Below, one piece after another: positions 28,442 to 37,100 of a stretch of DNA of 64,000 bases. The stretch spans positions 112,357-176,356 of the forward strand of contig JAOPHQ010005154.1 in NCBI GenBank assembly GCA_030340625.1, in the 5' to 3' direction. The stretch comes from Merluccius polli (taxonomy: Eukaryota > Chordata > Actinopteri > Gadiformes > Merlucciidae). The position numbers and the translations under genes were made by a program. Numbering within the stretch: position 1 is the first letter of the stretch; every line of letters starts with the position of its first letter. The notes below the pieces were generated by a model. It ran no database searches. It had not been told where the DNA came from and saw nothing but the letters and a program-made list of their open reading frames with translations.

Positions 28442-30135
28442 ATGTGTGTGTGAAAGGAGCAACAAAATGGCAGATGAAAGGGCTATACACATGAAAAGAC
28501 GAAAGGGCAGACGAAAGATGGGCTACACAAACCAAATTCACTTGACGTGTATGTGTGATTCCGGTGGGCACAAACAATCCCATAACAAGCCTTTTGGCCA
28601 CTTCCCCAGCCGTGTGGCTAGAGGGCGCCAACATCCGGCTGCTGTGCATGGCCACCTGGGCGGTGGCCACCGTGTGGTCCTGCTTCCCCCTGTTCGGCTG
28701 GGGGGAGTACGTGCCCGAGCCCTACGGCCTGTCCTGCACCGTGGCCTGGAGGGGCTACCACACCTCGTACAAGGACGCCACCTACGTCCTCTGCTCCTTC
28801 GCCTGCTTCACGCTGCTGCCGGTGGTCGCCATCGTGGTGTCCCAGGGCCTGATCCTCTGCAAGGTGTACCGCTTTTCCGCCACGTTGGCGTCCAGTGCCC
28901 GCACCAACCTGCGCCACACTGAGAAACGCCTCACCATGGTACGTGTGTGTGTGTGTGTGTGTTAAACAGTGTCAACATGTCCCCAAATGTGCTGTAGGTA
29001 AGATTTTGGTGTAAAGAGAGAGCAACATTGTGGTTCCGACGAGCTCAGCTGGTAGCGCATGGCATTGCCAGGGTTAGGGGTTCGGTTCCCACTGGGCCCA
29101 CCCATGCTACAAACGTATGCCCTCACTGAATTGTAAGATGCTTTGGATAAAAGCGTCCACCAAATTGCATATGCCAATAAAAAAAAAGTACCCTCCCTCC
29201 CTATGTTTCTCCACCATTGACAAGTGTTGCATTTCACACATGGTGGACGTTCTTTAACGTTCAAATGATATGAAAAAGCAAAACACAATCGTGTCACTAT
29301 TTACATCAGTTCATGGCCATGCACAGACATTGTGGCTCGAGCAGATTTAGAAAGAGAGGAATCTTTTAAATGCCAGCATCTGCCGTAGTAAAAGCTACAA
29401 CCATAAAACTATTACAGTAAAAAAGTCATTTTTCTTTCATTTGGGCTAGAGGGGCACAACTAGCTTTTGCACCTCTGGTGCACGTGTCTGAATCAGTTAC
29501 AACGTGATGATGGTAAGTGATCGACGGCAGGGATGGTAAGTGATCACTGGCAGAGGTTGTATCTACCTTCTCTGTTGTTATTTTTTGTGTGATATTGAGT
29601 ACTGTGTTTCCAACCGCACTGACCCCGTCCCCTGTCCCCCTTTTCCCAGATGTTTTTCTGCATCAGCCTGGGCTTCATCCTGGCCTGGGCCCCCTACGCC
29701 GTTGTCTCCTTCCTCTATATTTTCCACAAGGACCACAACTACATGGCTCCGGGAGGTTTCGTGTTCCCCGCTCTGTTTGCCAAGAGCTCCCATGTCTACA
29801 ACCCCTTCATCTACTTCTACTTCAACACAGGCTTCCAGCGCGAGCTGTGCAGCCTGCTCCGCTCTTGCTGCCCCGGGCTGGTGAGCAAGCGGGTGGGCAT
29901 CCGCCCCGCCTCCGAACCCCAGCAGGCGCCCCACCCCATTCAGATCCAGCTGCAGGAGCAGGGGGGCCTGTGCCGGGAGAAATGCGTACCGTTGCGGGAG
30001 AAGAGCCACAGCACCGCCGCCGCCGGCAAACCCCCAGGGGGAGCCGGCGGCCATCTCCATGGCAGGGTCATCAGGGTGAGCCCCACCCCGGTGGAACACA
30101 AGCAGGTCAAGGAGTTTCTTCCCATTTCGTTATGA
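15006..30135 (+). CDS. Neuropsin-group (Opn5-related) non-visual opsin, three exons visible, 5' end missing
   Basis: Exons are 15006-15299, 28610-28938 and 29650-30135, all with AG/GT borders and matching phases (phase 1 at the first junction, phase 0 at the second). The first visible exon starts inside TM1 (TLSLLGNGMVLLISF), so an upstream exon with the N-terminus is missing. Lys is present for the retinal Schiff base in TM7 (ALFAKSSHVYNPFIY, with NPxxY). The usual counterion position in TM3 is Tyr, as in neuropsins, and the EL2 Glu (PEPYGLSC) is kept. EL2 'GEYVPEPYG' matches the Opn5 group. The DRY motif is changed to IRY (AISVIRYLKTC). The tail has palmitoylation-type cysteines (LLRSCCPG). 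The member (opn6, 7, 8 or 9) is not settled. ATTAAA at 30223 is a possible poly(A) signal. Confidence 0.88.
15375..16364. mobile_element. Harbinger-type MITE in opsin intron 1, 990 bp
   Basis: The left end (15375-15408) and right end (16331-16364) are reverse complements over 34 bp with two or three mismatches, sharing aaagcgcacaaagaggaa. The 3-bp taa is duplicated outside (15372-15374 and 16365-16367), which fits PIF/Harbinger. The interior encodes nothing recognised and includes a second family's end near 16092-16130 (see 54930-55385). Confidence 0.8.
16969..17705 (-). pseudogene. LINE fragment (L2/CR1-type RT C-terminus)
   Basis: The minus strand at 17539-17273 encodes FKTLNGLAPEYLSDML followed by a Ser/Arg-rich stretch and VVPRVRRTETYGEAAFSVL. 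This is the conserved C-terminal tail of fish L2/CR1-like reverse transcriptases (usually KALNGLAP...PR.R...GDRAF). Only this end is present and a frameshift follows. The flanks (16969-17110 and 17540-17705) are interspersed-repeat sequence probably belonging to the same composite. Confidence 0.65.
17870..18350 (+). repeat. G-rich minisatellite with 'gcgcgattgttgagcg' units
   Basis: About six copies of ctggcggagcatttcagttg, some followed by cgcgattgttgagcg, alternate with poly-G runs of variable length. A shared tail follows (cccaatcgcaaagggcccct to gcccatatggtagatccgg). The same tail recurs at 19415-19500 after a different unit. The G runs make exact lengths unreliable. Confidence 0.75.
19260..19500 (+). 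repeat. Related G/C-rich repeat copy with same tail
   Basis: Two units built on gcgcgatcgcgatacagcccggaccg are separated by poly-G and end in the same tail as the 17.9-18.3 kb copy, including gcccatatggtagatccggg. Confidence 0.7.
19884..20197 (+). repeat. Probable LTR of a gypsy-like element (start approximate)
   Basis: It ends CCCTGCCACA at 20197 and is followed by a degenerate primer site (tggcacttaatgtggggctc). It contains AATAAA near 20101. The same 3' half occurs at 39550-39687. The left border at tgtggagg (19884) is inferred from the expected terminal inverted repeat. Confidence 0.55.
20107..20504. repeat. Large palindrome made of two head-to-head LTR-end/primer-site copies
   Basis: The arms 20107-20280 and 20331-20504 are reverse complements with scattered mismatches, around about 50 bp. 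Each arm contains an LTR 3' end, then a primer-binding site, then leader sequence. The minus-strand copy has TGGCGCCCAATGTGGGGC, matching the 3' end of tRNA-Lys1,2 except for one base; the plus copy is more decayed. Confidence 0.85.
20530..23142 (+). pseudogene. LINE (L2/CR1-like) with 5' end present, endonuclease, truncated in RT
   Basis: A GC-rich leader (20530-21043) precedes a frame from 21044 whose N-terminus is Pro/Ser rich. The apurinic endonuclease begins LALLNCRSLSNKS and LLLLCETW. After a frameshift near 21700 it continues in the frame to 23142 with VLIYRPPK, LLTGDFNIH, and the SDH motif. The reverse transcriptase starts (ASITPILKKP, LSNYRPISNLPFLSKTLERI) and then the sequence ends abruptly at about 23125, before the catalytic YADD region. 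This is the reverse of the usual 5' truncation. Unrelated sequence follows. Confidence 0.88.
23264..23350 (+). repeat. hAT-type MITE end ('agggctgaacgat')
   Basis: Starts tagggctgaacgattaattg, the same terminus as the complete 200-bp element at 52545-52744. Only one end is recognisable here; it merges into other sequence after the gcgatttgattgg motif. Confidence 0.6.
23472..23683. repeat. Tandem duplication, about 121-bp offset
   Basis: Two copies of about 91 bp (23472-23562 and 23593-23683) share tccgcacttccagaccgtca and gtgtccgaggagagtaaccc nearly perfectly. The second copy abuts, and replaces, the expected C-terminus of the antisense pseudogene. Confidence 0.85.
24125..24995 (+). repeat. 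Polypurine tract split by a MITE
   Basis: G/A-rich sequence (24125-24385) resumes at 24755-24995 with the same aggaggag composition. Between them, 24400-24750 is a MITE with inverted ends (gcaaaaactcaaaatcttac and its complement). Its ends match common hAT-type fish MITEs, but I could not see an 8-bp target duplication. Confidence 0.7.
26680..26713. other. Perfect 14-bp hairpin
   Basis: aagcctcactgtac (26680-26693) and gtacagtgaggctt (26700-26713) pair perfectly with a 6-nt loop. It lies in the 5'UTR intron of the antisense pseudogene. A further inverted repeat, caccgccgttttt with its complement, is at about 26999-27031. Confidence 0.8.
28377..28452 (+). repeat. (TG)n microsatellite
   Basis: A nearly pure TG tract in opsin intron 1, ending about 160 bp before exon 28610. 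Confidence 0.95.
29030..29195 (+). mobile_element. tRNA-derived SINE (HpaI-like tail) in opsin intron 2
   Basis: The A-box region gagctcagctggtagcgc and the B box GGTTCGGTTCCC (about 29079-29090) are followed by the tail gctttggataaaagcgtcca, typical of HpaI-type fish SINEs, and an A run. Tail-only or decayed relatives occur at 33540-33626 and 54058-54192. Confidence 0.82.
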
Positions 30136-30639
30136 AGAGTCTCACATTATCATTACTGAATCTAATAACTGCAGACTTGACTAAATCAAAGACAACATTG
30201 GTAACATTCAATATCCATCATGATTAAAAAGGACAATATTTTATGCTCTTGGCAAATATACCTTTTTTCCTGAATAACTTGGTTTCAGTTCAAACTGTTT
30301 CAAACACGTGACAGGTGACTAAAGAAAGCAAGCACTGTTTTTCCAAGGCATGTTTGGAATGTGTTCTTTACATAAAGAAACCAATGCAGTACTCCATCGT
30401 ATCCTCATGGCTTGTGTTGACATAATCTAACTTATTCAAAAACTGTTTAAGAGGTAGCTGTCAATGTGCTTGTTGTCATGTGTGTATGTGGTCAAGGGTC
30501 TTGTTATTTGTTTTCCAATACATGAGTCCTGTTTCCCAACTCTGTTACCTGTTACTTTACCTTGATGTGCAAGAGCTGTTTGAACCTAGAATAAGCACAT
30601 GGTATTCCAGATGGTATTTCAGGTAGACTCATTAAGGAG

Positions 30640-31985
30640 TTTGCCTATGAACTTAGTGAGCCCCTGGCTGATATATTGCATCATTCCCTGCAGGAAGGCA
30701 TAGTCCCCACAAAATTGAAATAAGCCATAGTGGTTCCCCTACCCAAAACTAAACCCTCTCCATCAGTGAAATACGCCCCATCTCACTCACCTTGGCAACG
30801 TAGCTGAGAGTTTTATCTCCCAGTAAAGGACATTCTGCCCCAAATTGACATCCAACAGTTTGGGTGCCTACAAGGCCGGTCAACAACACACACCCTCCTT
30901 GACCTGAAAAATGACCTTTTCGGGTCCTTGAACATATCGGGTTTGATATGCTTACTTGTTACCACTGATTACAGCAAAGCCTTGGATCCTGTGGATCATG
31001 GCCTTGCCATCAGTAGGCTACTGAATCTTGGTCTCCCCCCATCCCTAGCTGGATAGCAGAACCCAGTCAGTACGCTACCATGGACAACTCTCAGAAGGGT
31101 CTAACATCACATGTGGACTACCCCAAGGCACCCTGCTTGGCCCTTTAATATTCATTGCCAATCAACGGTGCAGCTGAACAGGCATCTGTTAAGCACTGGA
31201 AGTTTGGCGATGACCTCAACCTGCAGGAAAATATGAGACCATTGACTGCCCCATCCACCATTCAGCGTGACCTCGCTGACCTGGAGAGGTGGTCCTCCAT
31301 TGTGCTGCACCCCAAGAAGTGCAAGGTGCTGCATTTCCATTCAACAAAGACTCCCCCCACCCCCCAAGGCTGTCAATAAACAACATTGAACTCCAGAGAG
31401 TTTTGAGCCTGAAGCTTCTGGGCATTCATATTCAGGCCAATCTACAGTGGTCTGAACAGGTGGATCACCTTTGTTAGAAAGCTAGCCAGCGCCTATTTCT
31501 ACTCAGACGCCTCACAAATTCCAGCATTCCCCCAGATGATCTGAAATGTTCATCTTCACCATCTTCACTGCCGACATCCGACCCACCCTGGAGTACCCCG
31601 CCCCGGTGCAGCACCCTGGCCTCCTCGGAGCACAATCAAAGGCCATCGAAAGGTCCAAAGAAGAGTGGTGCGGATCATGCTGGGAAAACTTTGTAGAAGC
31701 TGAGTGATACAGAAAAAGCACCATCCCTCACATGATCAGACTCTTGAACAACTAATCACTATGTATGCCCATCAGGCACTTCGTGTTCTGGTTTGTGGCG
31801 TTGTTGTATGCTGTGTTAGTCTGTCTTAAATATGTCTTGTTTCATTGTTATATTTTTTTAGATTATCTTAAAATGTTTTAACCTTGTAAAATGTACTCCC
31901 AATTCAACTTGTTGTTGCCACACGTACATTATTGTAGCTTTTAGGCTAAATAAATAAACTTTTCACTACTACTACCACATGCAGC
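30640..31985 (+). pseudogene. Decayed non-LTR retrotransposon RT
   Basis: Reading across frames, fragments of a reverse transcriptase are visible: AIVVPLPKTKPSPS, QFGCLQGRSTTHTLLDL, TTDYSKALDPVDH, then around 31205 FGDDLNLQ (catalytic-box position, FADD-like) and LERWSSIVLHPKKCKVLHF. A C-terminal block around 31560-31690 reads like 'DIRPTLEYPAP'. Many stops and frameshifts are present. The tail ends near the taaataaataaac at 31950-31965. The LINE clade is uncertain. Confidence 0.75.
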
Positions 31986-32125
31986 GGAAATAATTAAGAT
32001 AATTATATCTAATGACCTTTATTGATTGCAACCATTTACATCACTGTGTGTGTGTATCATGGTTTGTTATTGTTCTTTGAAAATAATGAGTTGTGAAATG
32101 TCAAGACAAGAGTCATGAGCTTGTT

Positions 32126-32171
<46 letters not shown>

Positions 32172-32516
32172 CACACATAAACCTTATGGAGAGGAGGACG
32201 ATGACACTGAAAAAGGCACTTGTATAGCTGTGGGAACTTCATTTGGTCTTCGCTTCATGGACTCCCTTGTGATACGGCTGTCTGTGGACTCCCCCTTCCA
32301 TTTGCAGTACATGCCGCTTATTACATAACCATAGCCTGACAAAGGACCATTGATGAGACACAATCCAGTCTCGGCCTTGAGCACGAAACAGTGGCATGGA
32401 CTAAACTCAGGAGTGAAAGACGTTAATGTTGTAATGTTTCAGAGAAACGCAATATTTCGTTATATTGCGCGAAAAGATTACATGAAAAAGCATATGCACA
32501 GGTAATCATGTTCATT

Positions 32517-32557
<41 letters not shown>

Positions 32558-33535
32558 CAAGCTCTTACCTTTTGTGTTAATAAACCAATATCAACAAACA
32601 AATATCCCTAATACATAAGAGATATTCTGTATAACAAGAGTGCATTAGGTCAAGCTGTGTCTTATTGTCTGGATTGAACAAGCCTCTTGTGTTCTCTTGA
32701 CTAGTTACATAATAATGGGACCACAGACCAGTAGGCAGCTTGCAGACAGACAGCCCTGGAGCCAGGACTGCTCTAAGGCCTATAGGTCCTCACCCACCTC
32801 CCCATAATCTACCTGAATTGTAATTTTAAGGCATTTGTAAGTGAGTAAGTTATTTGATTTCAGGGCCCTGTTACTACCAGAATATGAACTTGTGAGATCG
32901 GGATGGTCTCACAAGGCTATATGTTTACTACACACTGTATTTCAATTATAGCTGTATAATAAGTATACTTATTTTGGCTAAAAATACACAAAACACTACA
33001 CAACAAATGTTGTTTCAATTTAGATGAACAGGTAACAGTAGGGCAAGACAAACTATTAAATGGAGGAATTTAATTTGTTTTGTTTTTTTTAAACATCAGC
33101 CTCTATACCTAAGAAGGATATGAGTTGTGTTTCTATTGGATTTGAGGAGATACAATGGTACAGCAGTTTGACCTGAGTGACACCTTTTGTCACAAATATT
33201 TGATGAATATTTGCTGAATGATAGGGTGATAGGCTGAATGATAGGCCCGGCTACTTGTCAAACAGAGCTGTGGCTGTAAATTGCTAAGCAGAGTGAATGA
33301 ATGATAAGCAGCAGAGAGGAACATGAATAGCAGAAATAGTGATATTATGCGGCGTTACCCGGCATCATAAATGTACTAACATCTATTATCCTTGGCTTCA
33401 ATTTGACCCCAGCAATTTTACCCTCCAGAAAATAATAACTAAAATTATTACCCAAGTGTATGTGTCTGGTACTTCATATTATTGTTGTAAGTTTTGTTAA
33501 GTTCTTAAATAGCCCTTGAAATGAAATAGCCCAGT
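31986..33535. other. Gene-poor stretch with two (AC)n microsatellites
   Basis: AC tracts lie at about 32127-32177 and 32524-32557. No coding sequence or recognisable transposon was found in the rest. Confidence 0.6.
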
Positions 33536-33539
33536 TTAG

Positions 33540-33626
33540 TGCTGCACTTCCTCCTAACAAATGTACTTATTGTAAGTCTCTTTGGACAAAAGCAACTGCT
33601 AAATGCCCTAAATGTAAATGTAAATA
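33540..33626 (+). repeat. SINE tail fragment (HpaI-like)
   Basis: Contains tctctttggacaaaagcaac followed by tgctaaatgccctaaatgta, the HpaI-type 3' tail. No tRNA head is present. Confidence 0.6.
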
Positions 33627-33739
33627 AAACATACCCCCCACCCCTTATACATCAACAATAACTATGCGGACCAATATGGACAAATATGCAAATCACCATC
33701 AAATCTCACTGATTGCAAGTGGGTCACATTAAGTGTTGC

Positions 33740-33925
33740 AATCAGTAAAGGCGGACCCAATTGTAGACACCGACAATGGAGTTTGATGTGATGAAAAGGT
33801 TTATTGATGGGGTAAAGTGGAATGAGGGCGGCAGGCGAGGCAGGAGGTGGAGAGGCCGGAGGGCAGAGCTGAGCTGAGCAGGAAGGTGGAAGAGGGAGAT
33901 GGGCAGGCAGGCAGACAGTGTCGTG
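33740..33925. repeat. Possible LTR fragment
   Basis: The sequence gcggacccaattgtagacac followed by aaaaggtttattgatgggg resembles the corresponding part of the chromovirus LTR at 7.6 kb (gacccagttgcagag, then aaaaggtttattta). The remainder is purine rich. Weak. Confidence 0.35.
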
Positions 33926-35960
33926 GATAAACCTCATATTACATAAGAGAGGTTGAGAAAGCCAAAGGTTTGAATGATAAAGACTTTATTATCACTTGTG
34001 AACAAGTAACCACAAAGCTTGAGTTGATTTGCAAAATAACTCACTACTCCTACCCTTCCGTGGCTTTTATGCTCCACTCTATACATTGTACATCCATAAA
34101 TCATGTCACCTCCTCATCCTGGGTGAAAATAACCTTCCTTTATCTGGTGCTCTGTGGTTCCATGGCCTCCATACATGGTTATGTACCTGTCACTCATCCT
34201 TAAGAACAGACTGTTCTGCACATTACTATAGTATGGCCCTGCTAGTTTAAACATACTTGTGGAACAAAATGGGTCTGGGCCATATCACTGGGAAGAGTGA
34301 ACCTTTGATTGCTCAATGTTTTTTCCACACAATTAGATGCATATAGCATATTAGCAAGATAATAATTACATATTATCATTAAATGTAAGAGTACATTTCT
34401 TCCATAACAGACAGACAGACAGGTATTGCAAGGAGCCAGAGAAGTGAGCTAACCACCGGTTGAAACAAGGACCTAGCGATGAGTGAGTGAGGAACTGGAT
34501 GACAAAATGGATAGCAGGTGTGAAAATTCTATGAAAATAGAAGAAGTCGGGGTCATTTTCGTTCAGTTGGCAAATTTATTGGGAGTGACAAGAAAGGAAA
34601 AACATTTTTTAAATAAAAAAAATGTGTAGGCCAGGGCATCTCTGCAGCACTGCAGTACTTCATTTATAATGGTTAATTGTATAATGGTTACAAATTAACA
34701 TTTACACAAAAATTGCAGCTCCTGCGATTTGCATATTGCCCTTGGCCAAGGAACTCGTGGATGTCTCTGAATGTCGAACAATCCCTCTAATGCAGACGAT
34801 AACATGCAGCGCCTTAACAGGCTTCTCTGAAATGTTCCCATTTCCTATAACGACAAAATTGCTGTGAATTGATTTGAGTTATGCAATCGCACAAGTGAAC
34901 GCAACAACATTCTCTTGGTTAATTATGTGGACATTGACGTGCCTATAAAATAGTAAAATAGTACATTAGCCTCCAACATAGCTGGGGGAGGATTAGTCTG
35001 GAAACCATTTTGGAAGCAGCTCCATGGTGTGACACTGAAATGTGTGGCCAGGGGATTCACTCTCTGGTCGCATATCCTAACCGGCTTTATCAGTAATGGT
35101 AGGCCCTTTGCTAGAGATGGTACAATATTAAACCCCCACCTTCCCAATGGGGAACAGCAACTCATGATTACCATTTTACAGTAATGATATATTGAAGCCC
35201 TTCAGCCCTGCAGACATGCTGGATTCTTCTTCACCATGATAATAACAACATACTGCTAAATGTCATTGGTAAGGCATTTGGGAGATCTACAAAACATGCA
35301 TCTTTATTGATAAAAGATTCCCTTTCCTTAACATACGTCTGTTGAAAAATATAATAATAATTTGCAGGATAAATGCTCGAAAAATGAGGCTGTAAACTGG
35401 TCAGGGACGAAGAGAAAGTGATGCTGTTTACATGCCTACTTGAGATGACTTGGTAGTGTTGATAATAACGTTCACACAGCGTAGATACCCCAAAGGAAAT
35501 CCACTCTTAACGGTTTAAGCTTGGCTGGACCCTGCAGTTCTGTTTCTGACTATAGTAAACAACAGGGCCGGTGCATCCATACATCTCATATAAATGTATT
35601 GCCACACAATCTGTATGATTATTGTTGATCACATTTATGTTTTGCTGACCTGGGTTACGGGTTACACTATTGTTTCTGGGTGAGAATACACCAACTTGAA
35701 TTCCATGGGGACGATATCATGAATAGAAATGACTGCACATAATGTCAGACGTTAAACGATGACATTTCCCAAGGCATCAATCATGGCACAAAGTTGTCCT
35801 TGGGCTTGGAAGACTCTCCCATGAGCTGCAAAATAGCATACATTATTACTTTTAAAGTTGTTATGATGCTTTTAGCCAAAGCCACTAGACATGCAAACCT
35901 CAAAATATTTCCTGATGCAGTAATCCTCTCTCCTTCATTGACTGTTTACAAAGGTATGAA
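33926..35960. other. Intergenic, nothing recognised
   Basis: AT-rich single-copy-looking sequence with no convincing ORF, RNA gene or transposon end. It lies upstream of tagap and downstream of the opsin. Confidence 0.6.
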
Positions 35961-35964
35961 GTGA

Positions 35965-36215
35965 CACGCAGGGCCGTGCAGAGACCCTTTGAGGGGCAGG
36001 TGCTCAAAATGAAAAATGGGAGGATTTCTATTGGATTTCTGTTGCGCGATTGTTGAGCGGGGGGGGGGTGCTACCGGCGGATTTCTGTTGCGCGATTGTT
36101 GAGCGGGGGGGGGCAAAAGGGCACTTTGGTCCGCTCAAAAGGGCACTTTGGTCCTTCAACGGGAAAAGGGCAGGGGCTCGGGCACCCATAGCCCCCCCCT
36201 CTGCACGTGCCTGGT
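35965..36215 (+). repeat. G-rich 'gcgcgattgttgagcg' dispersed repeat copy
   Basis: Two units ggatttctgttgcgcgattg followed by ttgagcggggg occur here, then a tail with aaaagggcactttggtcc twice. Same family as at 6.4 and 17.9 kb. Confidence 0.7.
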
Positions 36216-36427
36216 GCCACGCAACATGCATGTTAATCACAAGTCGACATGTGACACATGTTGAAACACTTGCCATGTGATTGAGTGCGTGTACATATTT
36301 GAGAGTGTAACTGTAGCAGCAGATTGCACCTCACATGTATTCTTGTGCTTATCGTCATCCAAACGAGGGCACATTAGTAGCCCTTGTTGAGATCTCATTA
36401 TGGGATAGGAAGTTGACTGAAGTGAAA

Positions 36428-36712
36428 TGGATGTGTGTGTGTGTGCATGTGTGTGTGTGTTGGGTATAGGCTCAGCTGGGTATACGGAGGGGAACATGGG
36501 AGGGTGTGTGTGTATGTGTGTGTTTGTGTGTCTGTATGTATGTGTGTATGTGTGTTTGTGTGTGCATGTGTGTATGTGTGTGTTTGTGTGTGTGTGTATG
36601 TGTGTGTTTGTGTGTGTGTGTGTGTGTGTATGTGTGTGTTTGTGTGTGTGTGTGTGTGTGTATGTGTGTGTCTGTATGTGTGTGTGTGTCTCTGTGTGTG
36701 TGTGTATATGTG
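36428..36712 (+). repeat. Imperfect (TG)n microsatellite, about 285 bp
   Basis: TG tracts interrupted by ta, tc and tt, plus a 60-bp non-repeat interruption near 36460-36505. It lies upstream of tagap exon 1. Confidence 0.92.
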
Positions 36713-37100
36713 CACCCCACTTCCACCCCCTCCATCTTCCATGTTTTGTCTATGAGCCACTTCCATTGTCCACCCCCCCCTCCTCCTCATTAGCACCAGG
36801 CTGAACAACCCGTCCTGCACGTCCATAACCTCCGACCTCCGCCAGTCTGCCTGTCTGGGCTAACCTCGCTTCACTCATTAGCAGCAGCAGACTCTCCATC
36901 TAAAGGCTTCCAGCGCTCTGACCGGATGGTCCCACTTTCAGAGTGTACCTTCCCAGACCACAGCACATCCGGTGGGGGGATCAGGACAGAGCGACAAGCA
37001 GCTCCAGAGGAGAGACAAAGGAGTCTGGGGTCTCAGGTGGTGGGCTTTTTCAGATCAACAAATCTCCCCAGTCGTACCTGGGAACGCGGCGAGCACGGAT

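Noticed and set aside
28249..28670. His/Thr and Cys/Val repeat proteins over the (TG)n tract
   Set aside because: Translations of a dinucleotide repeat.
30130..30640. Further opsin exons downstream
   Set aside because: The third exon ends in a stop after a typical tail; no further coding similarity is seen.
36398..36826. Thr-His and Cys-Val repeat proteins upstream of tagap
   Set aside because: Translations of an imperfect TG microsatellite.
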